Shown: in pieces, positions 52,212-62,653 of the stretch
Position numbering within the stretch: position 1 is the stretch's first letter
How the letters are laid out: each line of letters begins with the position of its first letter
Assembly: GCF_000633455.1 (NCBI RefSeq)
Contig: NZ_AYMG01000010.1
Span: 310,001 to 374,000, forward strand
Direction of reading: 5' to 3'
DNA length: 64,000 nt
Origin: Pedobacter jeongneungensis
Lineage (GTDB): Bacteria; Bacteroidota; Bacteroidia; Sphingobacteriales; Sphingobacteriaceae
Translations under genes and position numbers: made by a program
The notes under the pieces: generated by a model
Told to the model about the DNA's origin: nothing
Databases searched by the model: none
Seen by the model: only the letters and a program-made list of their open reading frames with translations

Positions 52212-53129
52212 ATGCTCCATAAAAAAACCTTAATCTCTATTGTTGGTCCCACAGCAATAGGCAAAACGGCTTTGGCTATTCAAATTGCCCGGCATTTTGG
52301 CACAGAGATTATCTCTGCAGATTCGCGTCAGTTTTTTAAGGAAATGGCCATCGGCACGGCCAAACCTGATGCAGAGGAGTTAGCAGCAGCAAAACATCAT
52401 TTTATCGATTCACATTCGGTATCGCAATTGTTCAGTACCGGAGATTTTGAAATAGAAGGTCTTAAAACCCTTGATGAGATCTTTCAAAATCATGATGTAG
52501 CCATTATGGTTGGAGGATCAGGCCTGTATGTAAATGCCCTACTAAATGGTTTAGACGAAATGCCTGATATCGATTTATCGATCAGGGAAAAATTAAATAA
52601 ACAGTTTGAAGAAGAAGGTTTAGCTGTTATACAAAATCAACTGGCTAAATCAGATCCTGAATATTTTGCTAAGGTAGATCAGCAAAATCCACAAAGAATG
52701 ATCAGAGGCCTGGAAGTTTTCCTTTCAACCGGGCAGAAACTTTCATCCATGCTATCGGCTACCAAAAAAGAAAGACCTTTTAACATTATCAAAATCGGAC
52801 TAAATACGGATAGGGCCATTTTATACAATAGAATAAACCAAAGGGTTGATCAAATGATTGCCAATGGATTATTGGAAGAAGTGAAGTCTTTAACACCTTT
52901 TAAACAGTATAATGCTTTAAATACCGTCGGATACAGTGAAATTTTCGATTATTTTGATGGGAAGTTATCATTAGAGGAGGCTATAGCTGCTATTAAACAG
53001 AATACCCGTCGCTTTGCAAAACGCCAGCTTACCTGGTTTAGAAGAGATGAGGAGATTAACTGGTTTGAGCCTGATGAAAGCAAGAAGGTGATAAACTATA
53101 TCAGTGCGAACATCACAAATAGTAAGTAA
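52212..53129 (+). CDS. miaA: tRNA dimethylallyltransferase
   Basis: MiaA adds the dimethylallyl group to A37 of tRNAs reading UNN codons. The 305-residue protein has the P-loop VGPTAIGKTALA, ISADSRQFFKEMAIGTAKP, the substrate-binding VGGSGLYVNALL and the QNPQRMIRGLEVFLSTG region, ending with ALNTVGYSEIF and KQNTRRFAKRQLTWFRR. Length is typical. It lies between two independent genes, each with its own terminator or promoter. Confidence 0.95.
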   Translation: MLHKKTLISIVGPTAIGKTALAIQIARHFGTEIISADSRQFFKEMAIGTAKPDAEELAAAKHHFIDSHSVSQLFSTGDFEIEGLKTLDEIFQNHDVAIMVGGSGLYVNALLNGLDEMPDIDLSIREKLNKQFEEEGLAVIQNQLAKSDPEYFAKVDQQNPQRMIRGLEVFLSTGQKLSSMLSATKKERPFNIIKIGLNTDRAILYNRINQRVDQMIANGLLEEVKSLTPFKQYNALNTVGYSEIFDYFDGKLSLEEAIAAIKQNTRRFAKRQLTWFRRDEEINWFEPDESKKVINYISANITNSK

Positions 53130-53201
53130 AAAACTACAAAAACGTCATTTTAAAAGATGTTAATAATCTAGTTACACTTACATTATCAACAGAAAAATAT
53201 T

Positions 53202-53209
53202 TAAGTTTG
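53202..53209 (+). promoter_or_regulatory. Candidate -7 element of the metalloprotease gene
   Basis: TAAGTTTG, 25 bases before the ATG at 53235. Confidence 0.45.
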
Positions 53210-53234
53210 GTCAGGAAAACTTAAATATGAACCT

Positions 53235-54314
53235 ATGAAAAACAAAAATCATCCCCTTAGGCTTTTGGCCGTATTATTTTTAAGCCTAACATTCTTAGCA
53301 TCCTGTAAAAAGAACGAAACTTTAGCTGAAGAATCAAAGCCCGACATCTACAAAAACATCAAATTTATCAACGATTGGATTCCCCAAGAAGGAGTAGCGT
53401 TAGCTAAGGGTCCAAACAAACTTGCCGCCATTAAGGGCAGTCCATTAAACGACATTTTAACTTCCTGGGTAGCGCAGGGAAATATTTTCCAGCCCGGTAA
53501 AAATTTAAAAGTCGGTTTTCTAAATAACCCCAGCGTAATGAATGCTGAAACAGCAAGAGATCAGGTTTTTAATGGCATCAGGGCATGGTTTGCAATTAAT
53601 GTTCCAAACATCAGTGTAAGTATCAGTTATATTACCAACGTTCAATCGGCAGATGTTAAAGTTGGATGGTATAAAGGCAATCATGGTGATGGTGCAAATA
53701 ATGCATTCGACGGTCCGGGAGGAACACTTGCCCATGCTTTTTATCCAACAAACGGCGTTATCCACTTTGATGATGATGAAAATTGGTCTGCATCTTTATT
53801 TGGGCCAGAGCCTGGCACCATCGATTTAGCATCAGTGGCTGCGCACGAATTTGGTCATACAATTGGATTAAATCACTCAGAATGTAGTAATGCGACCATG
53901 ACCCCTTATTATTTTGGATTAGCCATGCGAACCTTAAGTATTGACGATGTAGTGGGATCGAGAACCATTTATGGCAATAACCCGAATTATGAGAATGGAA
54001 TGATCGGCAACCTCGATATGCCCGTTGGTCAGGAAGTTACCTTTACACTGTTTTACGGGTACGATTTTATATTCTCTCCTATCGGCAATCCACCTATCAT
54101 GACATACAATCCCAATAACCAGCCACCTTTTAGGTATTCATCCTTAAATTGGGTAATGCCTCCGGGTGTTGATCTGATCAGTGGTCAGGTAACTTCTCAG
54201 GTTGTGATCAAACCAAACGGACAATTTACCGGAGATGTAATCATGAAAGCTTACATTTCTGATTGTAATGCAACAACTGAAATCAAATCAATGGTTGCAA
54301 ATATTCATTATTAA
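53235..54314 (+). CDS. Matrixin-type zinc metalloprotease, lipoprotein
   Basis: The 359-residue lipoprotein (lipobox LTFLASC, Cys24) has a metzincin zinc site [11 protein letters not shown] (His204, Glu205, His208, His214) and a Met-turn NATMTPYYF shortly after. The catalytic domain spans about residues 90-255 and a beta-rich C-terminal part (about 260-359) may be an Ig- or carbohydrate-binding-like domain. It is probably surface or periplasmic and degrades extracellular protein. It could belong to M10 or M57; the HExxHxxGxxH alone does not decide. It ends at a bidirectional terminator. Confidence 0.87.
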   Translation: MKNKNHPLRLLAVLFLSLTFLASCKKNETLAEESKPDIYKNIKFINDWIPQEGVALAKGPNKLAAIKGSPLNDILTSWVAQGNIFQPGKNLKVGFLNNPSVMNAETARDQVFNGIRAWFAINVPNISVSISYITNVQSADVKVGWYKGNHGDGANNAFDGPGGTLAHAFYPTNGVIHFDDDENWSASLFGPEPGTIDLASVAAHEFGHTIGLNHSECSNATMTPYYFGLAMRTLSIDDVVGSRTIYGNNPNYENGMIGNLDMPVGQEVTFTLFYGYDFIFSPIGNPPIMTYNPNNQPPFRYSSLNWVMPPGVDLISGQVTSQVVIKPNGQFTGDVIMKAYISDCNATTEIKSMVANIHY

Positions 54315-54337
54315 TTCTCAAAGTGATTAAAACAAAT

Positions 54338-54367
54338 AAAGCCAATTCTGAATTCAGAACTGGCTTT
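54338..54367. terminator. Bidirectional terminator
   Basis: AAAGCCA / TGGCTTT with inner TTCTGAA / TTCAGAA between convergent genes. Confidence 0.8.
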
Positions 54368-54390
54368 ATCATTACAGTGATGTAATAAGC

Positions 54391-55686
54391 TTACTTATCA
54401 GGAAATTTCACAGCCCTGTATTGAGTAATATCAATTGTTGGAATGGTAGAACCATATTTTGCATTAATCGCATCAATAAATACATTGGCAATTACTGCAT
54501 TTCCGCGTGGGGTTAAATGGATACCATCTAAAGAGAATGCACCGCCCGTAATAAATGCTGCATTGATACCAACTCCCTGAAGATTTATTCCTGTTTTAAC
54601 CTGGTTAAAATAAGTATAAGTATCAGCTATGGCTAAGCCTTTACTTGTAGCTAAAGATTTAATACTGCTGTTATAGCTGTTTACATAATCTTTTACTTTT
54701 ATTACTTCATCTTTATCCAATACCCAGTTATTTGCAATTGGGTTTAATGGGTGTAAACCATAAGGAATAGCACCTGTGCCAAACAAACCAGCCGATTGGA
54801 AAGGCAAACGGATTAAATCTTCTGAAGTTGCTGCCCTTACCGCACCTGTTCCAGTTTGGATGTAAATTGCTGCCGCTGCCGGGTTAATGGCTTTAGCTGC
54901 ATTTAACAAAGCTGCAGGGGTAACAGTATTAAAATATGGCACAGCAGTTACATCTGGAATGGTTGCCACAATACCTTTCTGACCACCAGCGGTTAAGGCA
55001 TTTAACAAATTAGAATATAATGATGAAAATGTTACTTTATCTGTTAATACAGTAGTCGGATCACCAGTAACAGTAACTGCACCATTGGTGGCATAACCCA
55101 ATACATCATTATTTCCTAACCAAAGCGAGAAAAAAGTATGGTTTCTGCCTTGAATAAACTGAAAATAATTGGTTTTACCTACCTGAGCATCGGTTAACAA
55201 ACGCTCAAAATATGGATTGGCGGCACTAAAAGTAAGCGTTGGGTCGAAAGATAAATCGACGCGCATACCTGGAATACCTAGATTCTGTACTTCACCCGAA
55301 TATTTAAACAAACGACTATTTGTTGGCGCATCTCGCCAACCATTACCTAATACTGGAGTTAAAGTTGGTGTACCATTTACTAAAGCAGTAAGTGAAATAT
55401 ATCCCGAACCGTTAGCTTGCGCATCAGTAAAAAACGGAGAGGTAAATGCTCCGCCACCAACTGAAGCCATTTTAGCTGCAATTAAATTTGGATAAGCGAC
55501 TTTTTGGCCTTCTAAATATAAACCTCCATCAGCAAAACCTGAAGTCAAGGAGTTACCTACGGCAATGTATTTGCTAAAGTTAGCTTGTCCGGCAGTTGTA
55601 CCTGCTGGTGTTTCAATTTCTGGTTTACAAGCTGCTGTAAAAAGAATGGCAGCAGCTACGAAACTATTTAATATATATTTTTTCAT
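54391..55686 (-). CDS. SGNH/GDSL-family lipoprotein
   Basis: The 431-residue protein is a lipoprotein (lipobox LFTAAC, Cys20) with an SGNH hydrolase fold: block I IAVGNSLTSGFADGG (Ser nucleophile in GNSL), block III around WLGNNDVLGYA (Asn), and block V LDGIHLTPRGNAVIA with the catalytic Asp and His. It is probably an esterase/lipase at the envelope. It is co-transcribed with the FadL-like gene 12 bp upstream; a lipid esterase next to a fatty-acid-type porin suggests a shared hydrophobic substrate (inference). Confidence 0.87.
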   Translation of the reverse strand: MKKYILNSFVAAAILFTAACKPEIETPAGTTAGQANFSKYIAVGNSLTSGFADGGLYLEGQKVAYPNLIAAKMASVGGGAFTSPFFTDAQANGSGYISLTALVNGTPTLTPVLGNGWRDAPTNSRLFKYSGEVQNLGIPGMRVDLSFDPTLTFSAANPYFERLLTDAQVGKTNYFQFIQGRNHTFFSLWLGNNDVLGYATNGAVTVTGDPTTVLTDKVTFSSLYSNLLNALTAGGQKGIVATIPDVTAVPYFNTVTPAALLNAAKAINPAAAAIYIQTGTGAVRAATSEDLIRLPFQSAGLFGTGAIPYGLHPLNPIANNWVLDKDEVIKVKDYVNSYNSSIKSLATSKGLAIADTYTYFNQVKTGINLQGVGINAAFITGGAFSLDGIHLTPRGNAVIANVFIDAINAKYGSTIPTIDITQYRAVKFPDK

Positions 55687-55698
55687 TTGTAATTTCTC

Positions 55699-56922
55699 CT
55701 ACCATTTATAAGTTAACGAAATACCTGGTGCATAAACCAAAGTTTTAAAAGTACCATCTAAGCCAGTTTCGATGTTTTTCTGTTTACGTGATTTTACATC
55801 TTCAAAGAAAAAAGATGCATTCACCTCGAAATGACTTGTTGGCGTATAACCTAAACCCGCACTTAAAATATAACGATCAGCATCTGGTGCTTCTGGTGTT
55901 ACGTAACCATCCTGTACCGGAGAAAAAGCATAACCTACACCGGCTCTTAATGCCAGTTTTTCTGAGGCCTGATGATTGATACCTAGTTTAAATGATGAAC
56001 CATCACGGTAATTACGTGCCGATTTTGTATCAGCCAATGCAGAAGTATTTGTTGCATAATCAAACGCCAGGTCTTTGTAAATATGCCATTGTACCCAGCT
56101 AGCATCAAATGCTAAAACGGTACTTTTTGATAATGGTATACCTACACCTAAGCTAGTGGTTGCAGGCAAAGGTAATTCAGCATTAAAGGTATTACCTGCA
56201 GGGAAAGAAGATCTCAACGAATTTGGAACATCGAATTCTGCTGTACCACCATCTAACTTGGTAATTACTTTAGATTTATGTACGATGGCAAAAGAGATAT
56301 TGCTTAATGTTTTAATGTATAAACCTGCATTCCATCCATAACCTGTTCCGGTACCATCTAAAGTAACATGACCAGAACGACCATCAGGATAGTTTACCGG
56401 AAGCGCCCTTTGAAGGTTTACATCACCATGGTTGTAAACAAAACCTGCTCCAATACCAATGCGATCAGTAATTTTAATACTTAAAGTTGGCTGAAAATAG
56501 ATTGCTTTTAAATTTAATGAAGTTAGCGCATATTTACCCGACCAGTTATCGCCCCAATCTACCAAACCACCAAATGGTGTATAAACCCCCAGGCCTAGCT
56601 TCCACTTGTTTGATTTTGGTCCCCAAACGGCATAAAACTCGAAAGGCGGAGCAATTTTGTTTTTTACATCTTCTGTAACATTCGAACCGCTTTGTTTAAA
56701 AGCTGATTTAAATAATAATGGGTTTACACCTGCGGAAACTGAGTTTTTCTCTAAGAAAGTTACTGCACCGGGATTGTAAAATACAGAAGCCTCATCTAAA
56801 GCCAATGCAGAACCTGCACCAGCCATACCAATTTGTTTCTGACCTTGTAAATTAACCTGGAAACCCTGCCCCAAAACCCAAAGTGGGGCAGAAAGTAATA
56901 CGCTCAATAAAATTTTTTTCAT
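55699..56922 (-). CDS. OmpP1/FadL-family outer membrane transporter
   Basis: The 407-residue protein has a signal peptide (1-18) and starts its mature part with FQVNLQGQKQIGMAGAGSALALDEASVFYNPGAV, the FadL family hatch and NPA motif (YNPGAV). The rest is alternating beta strands, ending in KTLVYAPGISLTYKW with a terminal aromatic. It forms a beta-barrel that admits long-chain fatty acids or other hydrophobic compounds. It heads a two-gene operon with a GDSL lipoprotein and has a promoter with an inverted-repeat operator candidate. Confidence 0.92.
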   Translation of the reverse strand: MKKILLSVLLSAPLWVLGQGFQVNLQGQKQIGMAGAGSALALDEASVFYNPGAVTFLEKNSVSAGVNPLLFKSAFKQSGSNVTEDVKNKIAPPFEFYAVWGPKSNKWKLGLGVYTPFGGLVDWGDNWSGKYALTSLNLKAIYFQPTLSIKITDRIGIGAGFVYNHGDVNLQRALPVNYPDGRSGHVTLDGTGTGYGWNAGLYIKTLSNISFAIVHKSKVITKLDGGTAEFDVPNSLRSSFPAGNTFNAELPLPATTSLGVGIPLSKSTVLAFDASWVQWHIYKDLAFDYATNTSALADTKSARNYRDGSSFKLGINHQASEKLALRAGVGYAFSPVQDGYVTPEAPDADRYILSAGLGYTPTSHFEVNASFFFEDVKSRKQKNIETGLDGTFKTLVYAPGISLTYKW

Positions 56923-56940
56923 TTATAAATGGTTATATCA

Positions 56941-56972
56941 CAAATATATACTATGCTAACATAGTAAGCAAA
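56941..56972 (-). promoter_or_regulatory. Promoter and inverted-repeat operator candidate of the fadL-like operon
   Basis: On the minus strand a TATTTG (-33) and TATATTTG (-7, 56941-56948) are 20 bp apart. The inverted repeat TACTATG-CTAA-CATAGTA (56949-56966) fills most of the spacer, a position where a repressor would block polymerase. Confidence 0.6.
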
Positions 56973-56999
56973 TATTTGTTTGTAAGAATTTTATGCGTT

Positions 57000-57311
57000 T
57001 TAGGCTTGGGCAGTCGGCCCACCAAAACCCATTGGGAAAGGCGGTTCTTCTTGTGCTTTAATCCTGCCGTTTACAGCCTCGAATTTCTGAATGTTGTCTT
57101 CTAACGCTGATAATAAACGTTTTGCATGTTCCGGTGTCAAAATAATCCTCGATTTTACTTTTGCTTTAGGTATTCCGGGCATTACACGGATAAAATCCAA
57201 TACAAATTCGGTATTAGAATGAGTAATAATGGCCAGATTAGAAAAAATTCCTTCTGCAATTTCTTCTGATAACTCTATGTTTAGCTGATTTTCGTTTTGT
57301 TGTTCTTCCAT
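57000..57311 (-). CDS. DUF3467 domain protein
   Basis: The 103-residue protein matches DUF3467: LNIELSEEIAEGIFSNLAIITHSNTEFVLDFIRVMPGIPKAKVKSRIILTPEHAKRLLSALEDNI. These are small cytoplasmic proteins seen in many Bacteroidetes near RNA polymerase/ribosome genes; function unknown. The C-terminal MGFGGPTA tail is glycine-rich. It lies 7 kb from rpoC here. Confidence 0.88.
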   Translation of the reverse strand: MEEQQNENQLNIELSEEIAEGIFSNLAIITHSNTEFVLDFIRVMPGIPKAKVKSRIILTPEHAKRLLSALEDNIQKFEAVNGRIKAQEEPPFPMGFGGPTAQA

Positions 57312-57401
57312 AATAGTTCAAAAATAAAAAATTCCGCTGCTTAATGGCTGAATTAAAAATATAAAGTGCTAAATAAATAAACCCGAGGCGCAAAGAGTTT
57401 C

Positions 57402-59633
57402 TTACTTCTCTAAAAAATCAAGCTCAGCAATTGCCAGGGTCTTTTTATTGCCTGCAATTGTAGTTGCCTTTAGCTGTATGTACTTTGTCGAAATTACATT
57501 TTTAAAGTAATGTGTTCTAGGTGTAGGGTCGTTAATCAGGTTACCAAATCCGAAGGTTTCAATATCTTTCCAGTTTTTACCATCATTACTGGTTTGCAGT
57601 ATGCCTTTTTCAAGCATCCCATCGGCAAAATCGGTAGGTGGCGTATAAATAAAGCCTGTTAAATTGTGGTTACTGCCTAAATCAACAGCGATTTGATGTT
57701 GGCCATCATCATTTGATAACCAATAAGTTTCTTTTTCCGCATCTATAGCCATTGAAGCGGTATGATTTGCTTTCTCACTATCGCTGGTCAATAATATCCA
57801 GTCTTTCTTCACTATTCCAAATGTTTCAGTAGCCAAAGGCCCTTTTTCCTTATTGGTGATGGCAATCGCTTTTATCTCGCCTTTTGTAATCTGAAACGGT
57901 ACGCTGTATTTCTTTGCTGATACATTGGGTACACTCCCATCGGTGGTATAATAAATTTCGATGCCTTTATTCAGGTTGGCCGTAGCATTTTCTCCGTGGG
58001 GTTTCCAGCCAAATTCATGTGTTTTTGGCGAAATGGTGGTTAAACCGTTTATGTCCTGGGCAAATTGCAATTGCGGTGGACGGGTGCGATAATAATGTGC
58101 CGATATGGTAGCTATGGCAGGATTAGCCCTCGATGATAAAATTGTTAAACGAAGTTTTGAGGTGGTTACTTCAGGGAAACGCAAAATGCGTTTATAGCCA
58201 ATATTTGTTGCTTCAGCAATTTTTTGCCATTTGTTATTAATCCACGCCTCTATCTGGTGCTGCTCTACCCGTTCGCTATAGGCAGCAATTGCTTCCTGTA
58301 AAACAATCCGGTTTATTGTAATGGGTTTAGCAGTACTTATTTCTATGCTTTTCTGTTTATCATTTAACAATTGAAAGGTATTAATATTCTGATCTAATAT
58401 TGCTTTCGGTCCATTTGCACCGGTAAATAGATTTTTACCATAGGTTTCGCTGATCCGTTTACCCACTTCATTGAGTACACTTACATCTTCATCAGAAAAT
58501 TTTCCGTTCCGGTTAGGTGGAATATTGAGCAAAAACGTAGAGTTCCCTCCTACCGAGCGTTCGAAAATATCAAATACATCATCAGCACTGCGTACTTTTT
58601 GTTTCTCATCGTCACGGTAAAACCAGCCTTCTCTTATTGATGTATTGGTTTCGGCCTGTTGATAATGCAGGTATTTAGCTTTATAGAGTTGATTGTTGCT
58701 ACCCAAATCTTTAGCTGTCAAATCCGGAAAATGTGCTGCTGTATCAGGATTTTCGCTATAGGGTAATACATTCCATTCTGTTTCGCGTGTTCCTCCAGCT
58801 TCGTTTCCACACCAACGGATATCTTCTTTACCAAAAATTACCGCTTTTGGTGCCAGGGTATGAATGAGTTTTTTCCAGGCCTGATAATTGTATTTCTGGC
58901 CGCCTTTGGTTTTAGGATGTGCACCATCAAACCATACCTCATCAACCGGACCGTATTCGGTTAACACTTCAAATAACTGGTTCAGAAAATATTCGTTATA
59001 ATCGTCAACTTCGAACTTAAATTTGGTTTGGTTTGCAAAAGGCCGCCCAGCTACTTCGCGTGGAATAGTTCTGGTAGTTATTTTACTCAAATTGCCATAC
59101 AATCCTTCAGGATTTTCAATCTGGTATAAATCTGCCGGAGATAAATAAATACCCAGTTTAAGACCATATTTTTTACAAGATGCAGATAGTTTTTTTAAAA
59201 TATCACCTTTACCATTTTCAAAGTTTGAAGACATGATGCCGTGCTTGGTATACCTGCTCTGCCACAGTACAAAACCATCGTGGTGTTTTACGGTAATGAT
59301 TACCATTTTCATGCCCGCCGATTTCATGCTCTGGCACCATTGATCGGTATGCAGTTCTTTTAAATCAAAAACCGTTGGATCTTCTTTTCCATTGCCCCAT
59401 TCCATCTTTGTAAAAGTATTTGGGCCCATGTGAATAAATGCAATAAATTCATTTTTTAATGCACTTAACTGATTGGATGTGGGTACTACATGGCTTGCTT
59501 TCGCAATGATAGTGGCTTTACTATCTCCGGGGGTAACCGCAATAGTATTCTGTAATTTTAAGTTACTACTTTGCGCTACCGCAGTGGCAATAAATGACGC
59601 CATTAAAGCCGATGTAAAAATTAGTTTTCTCAT
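57402..59633 (-). CDS. Alpha-L-fucosidase (GH29) with C-terminal binding modules
   Basis: The 743-residue exported enzyme (signal peptide 1-20) has a GH29 catalytic domain: FIHMGPNTFTKMEWGNG, MVIITVKHHDGFVLWQSRYT, and the nucleophile Asp in PVDEVWFDGAHP. NSTFLLNIPPNRNGKF marks the domain end at about residue 375. A beta-sandwich region follows (420-530), then a chitobiase-like segment (about 560-605, IEIYYTTDGSVPNVSAKKY), then an F5/8 type C-like domain (about 620-743, ETYWLSNDDGQHQIAVDLG). It removes terminal fucose from glycans in the periplasm or outside. It is the last gene of the glycan operon. Confidence 0.9.
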   Translation of the reverse strand: MRKLIFTSALMASFIATAVAQSSNLKLQNTIAVTPGDSKATIIAKASHVVPTSNQLSALKNEFIAFIHMGPNTFTKMEWGNGKEDPTVFDLKELHTDQWCQSMKSAGMKMVIITVKHHDGFVLWQSRYTKHGIMSSNFENGKGDILKKLSASCKKYGLKLGIYLSPADLYQIENPEGLYGNLSKITTRTIPREVAGRPFANQTKFKFEVDDYNEYFLNQLFEVLTEYGPVDEVWFDGAHPKTKGGQKYNYQAWKKLIHTLAPKAVIFGKEDIRWCGNEAGGTRETEWNVLPYSENPDTAAHFPDLTAKDLGSNNQLYKAKYLHYQQAETNTSIREGWFYRDDEKQKVRSADDVFDIFERSVGGNSTFLLNIPPNRNGKFSDEDVSVLNEVGKRISETYGKNLFTGANGPKAILDQNINTFQLLNDKQKSIEISTAKPITINRIVLQEAIAAYSERVEQHQIEAWINNKWQKIAEATNIGYKRILRFPEVTTSKLRLTILSSRANPAIATISAHYYRTRPPQLQFAQDINGLTTISPKTHEFGWKPHGENATANLNKGIEIYYTTDGSVPNVSAKKYSVPFQITKGEIKAIAITNKEKGPLATETFGIVKKDWILLTSDSEKANHTASMAIDAEKETYWLSNDDGQHQIAVDLGSNHNLTGFIYTPPTDFADGMLEKGILQTSNDGKNWKDIETFGFGNLINDPTPRTHYFKNVISTKYIQLKATTIAGNKKTLAIAELDFLEK

Positions 59634-59735
59634 TAAATTGTTTTGTACCTAAAATTACGTCTTGATTACAGCTGAACCATAAAGCATTTTGGCTGTTTAT
59701 TAAGGTAAATTATCAAAAATCGATTTTCAGATCAC

Positions 59736-60857
59736 TTATTTTTTAAGCGCTAAAATTTTTCGGATGACCTTTTCATAAGCATCTGCATATTGCATCATAC
59801 CAAAATCGTTTGGGTGTGTACCATCAATCGTGCTATTATCGGTAAAGCCGATCTCCTTCGCTGTTAGGATATAAAGGCCTTTAATCCCCGATTGCTGCAA
59901 TTTTTGATAGGTATTATTTAAAATCCCGGAGGTCCAGATGTATCTTCCTGTTAATTCGCTATCTAAATTCACCTGTGGTAAACCAGAGCTATGCTCAACC
60001 AGTAAAATAGGCGTATGAGGATGTTTTTCTTTTAAACTTTGCACAGAACTGGTAATTCGCTTCTCAATTTCTGCAGCAGGATAAATCTTTTGATCATACA
60101 GGTTAGGCTGGCAATCGAGTACAAAGAGCCTGGCATCTGTTTGATTCATTAAATCAATCAATGGGTTTTCTAACCGGCCATTACCTGAAAAACCTAAATT
60201 GATCACTTGCAGATTTAATTTCCTGCCCAAAATATTGAGCCAGGCCATTCCTGGCCTGCTTGCACTGGCTCCCTGCATAATAGAGGTCCCGTAAAATACT
60301 AAAGGTTCTTTTTCATTGGCGTCTTCTACCTTAAATTCATCATTTACACCCACTCCTATTTTTAACCATTTTGGCGTGTTGTAAAGCGGCAGATACAAGC
60401 GGAATTTCTTGATTTTTACTGCCAAATCAAAATTTGTATAACTATAAGTAACCGTATCTCTAAAGCTGTATGCGGCTTTTACCCAATGCCAGTTATTCTG
60501 CATATCCTGTGCATATAAATCGAGGCCGCTTACCCCCAGGGTTGGCATGTTATCTAAACTTTTGCCTCCTTTGAGCTGATATTTTACCACAATTTTCTTT
60601 GCAGTAGTTTTAAAGTCGAGGTATTCGCCTGCTGTATTTTTAGCTAATTCCCATACCTCTTTTCTCACCAACTGCTCTGCGGCTGTGAGTAAACGGTTAT
60701 AATAATTTGCACTGTCGGTATTTTGCCAGGCTTTGCCTTTTAATTGAGAATTGATGCTGGCCTGTGGGTTAAACCATTTGAGATCACCTTGCGCATAGCT
60801 GGCTTTACAGTAGAGCATAGTAACAAATAACCCGGGCAAAATAACATTTAGTCTCAT
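59736..60857 (-). CDS. Secreted SGNH-family hydrolase with N-terminal beta domain
   Basis: The 373-residue protein has a signal peptide (1-22), an SGNH N-terminal beta domain (about 25-170) and a GDSL-like hydrolase domain: FYGTSIMQGASASRPGMAW (Ser), NLGFSGNGRLENP and DGTHPNDFGMMQYADAYE (Asp/His). This two-part layout is that of carbohydrate esterases (SGNH_hydro_N plus SGNH_hydro_3). It would deacetylate a glycan acted on by its neighbours. It starts 3 bp after the DUF4091 gene. Confidence 0.88.
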   Translation of the reverse strand: MRLNVILPGLFVTMLYCKASYAQGDLKWFNPQASINSQLKGKAWQNTDSANYYNRLLTAAEQLVRKEVWELAKNTAGEYLDFKTTAKKIVVKYQLKGGKSLDNMPTLGVSGLDLYAQDMQNNWHWVKAAYSFRDTVTYSYTNFDLAVKIKKFRLYLPLYNTPKWLKIGVGVNDEFKVEDANEKEPLVFYGTSIMQGASASRPGMAWLNILGRKLNLQVINLGFSGNGRLENPLIDLMNQTDARLFVLDCQPNLYDQKIYPAAEIEKRITSSVQSLKEKHPHTPILLVEHSSGLPQVNLDSELTGRYIWTSGILNNTYQKLQQSGIKGLYILTAKEIGFTDNSTIDGTHPNDFGMMQYADAYEKVIRKILALKK

Positions 60858-60860
60858 TTG

Positions 60861-62593
60861 TTATTGATTAAGCAGTGGTTTAACGCGTTGTAACATTTCA
60901 TCAGCCGTAACGGTAGATAAGGATTTAATATTAAAATTTTCGAGTGCTTTATTTAACTCGGCAAGTGCTGCTGAATTTTTATTTTTGGTATATAATTGTT
61001 GTAATTGCTTAATTTTCTCAAAATCTTGTGCACCTTCGATCATTTTTTCGAACCTTACAGATGTTAACGGCCCTGGATAAACCATATAGGTGTCGCCAGC
61101 AGGCCAGGCAGTGAAACGGGTATCGATTAATGGATTTTTTGTCCAGCTGTTATAGGCCCAGCGTAAATAACCATTCATGTTTTTGCTGGCGGTGTACCAG
61201 CCCATCCATACCTGTTCTGCCGGAGAAGAAAAACTGAATGCATTTGGATAAGGTTCTGTACAGCAAGTGTACCAGGTACTGGTTTTACCTTCTGCATTAC
61301 GTTTTTGTAGAACATCATCCGGAAATTCCCATTTAGATGCAATGCAATAATTATCGATATCTTTTTCTATTTCCTGGTGATATTCTCCTGCCAAAGCAAG
61401 TTTCCAATCTTTATCAACACTTTTTAATAGTTTGATTATAGCCTGCATGGCTTTCATCGGACGTTCGTCCATAGCAATATAGGTCTTCTGAAACCAGTTT
61501 TTTGATTTTAAATGTTTGGTGAAATCCGTAAGCATCGTTCTCCAAAAGGCATCGTAGGCAGGTGTACCTATGGCGTCAGTAAAAACTGCCTCTTTTTGGG
61601 AGGCTTCATCCCAATAGCTAAAAGCAATTTTCCATGGCACCATACTATAACAATTGATTCGCTGATTGATACCTGTGGTCATTACGAAAGAAACGTATTT
61701 ATCAAATAAACTATAATCATAACTCCAGGTGCCATCCTTTTTCTTCGTCCATTTAATTAAACTTGGGTAATCATCAAAAGTTTGGTGCCCCCAGGGTTCG
61801 TTTACAATACTTGCGGTAATGGTTTTCTGGCCGGCATTGGCCAACATTGTATATATGGCTTCATTAAGGTAAAATGTTCATCGCTCCACAACTTAACCTG
61901 ATGCTTACGGGCGATAGCCGCCGGGTGCTGCCATAAATCGAGGTCATATTTCCATAACGCAGGAGCGGGTAAAGTTTTATCAAGTACCTGAATCTTAATC
62001 GGCAGATCATATTCCTTTTCAGCTCTAATTTTGATCACCCCTGAGTAAATCCCTGCTTTAGTGGTGGAAGGAATTTTTATGCTCAACCAAACCGGTTGCG
62101 TATTCCTGGCATTAACGGCAATATTATTTGTTTTTGTATCAATGAGGTCGGCCACATAAGATGAATCAAAATCTGCGGCTTTACGGTATCCACAGCCATC
62201 TTTAAACTCATCGGTAATGACATATTTGATTATGCCTACGGTAATATTTTCTTTTTTAATGTCGTTGCCTTTTTGATCTTTGAGATCAGACAATTGTATA
62301 CTTAAGTTTGCAACATTATTGTTTGCCCATAGTAACAACTGGGTGTGTATTTTTTCGCCTTTCCAGGCCGAGGCATTCCATGTATTTTGAACTGAAACTT
62401 CTGGAGGTACTTCTTTCGCAAACCTTACGTTACTGCTGGTGAAGCTAACATTTAACCCTTTAGTGGTGTTTTCCCATTGTTTGTTTAGGGTTTCGCTGCC
62501 TGGTCGTTTTGGTTTTTGAAGAGCCAAACTTACATCCTGGGCGGCACTTGTTAAACCTAAGCCCATCATTAATATCACTGATAAAAACTTCAT
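60861..62593 (-). pseudogene. DUF4091 glycoside hydrolase-like gene broken by a frameshift
   Basis: Two overlapping frames encode one protein. The 5' part (61802-62593) has a signal peptide and a beta-rich domain, and runs to SDEHFTLMKPYI before leaving frame. The 3' part (60861-61847) resumes with TMLANAGQKTITASIVNEPW and continues to the DUF4091 end (DWKLALAGEYHQEIEKDIDN, TEPYPNAFSFSSPAEQVWMGW, GDTYMVYPGP). A single base change in the ATATATA run at about 61850-61856 would restore a roughly 577-residue enzyme. As read, the gene is disrupted, unless it is a sequencing error. The family acts on polysaccharides and heads the operon with the SGNH hydrolase and fucosidase. Confidence 0.85.
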
Positions 62594-62653
62594 AAACCTA
62601 AGTTAATGAAACCGATCAGAATAAGATTAAGAGATTGAAAAGCGGCGCTTACG

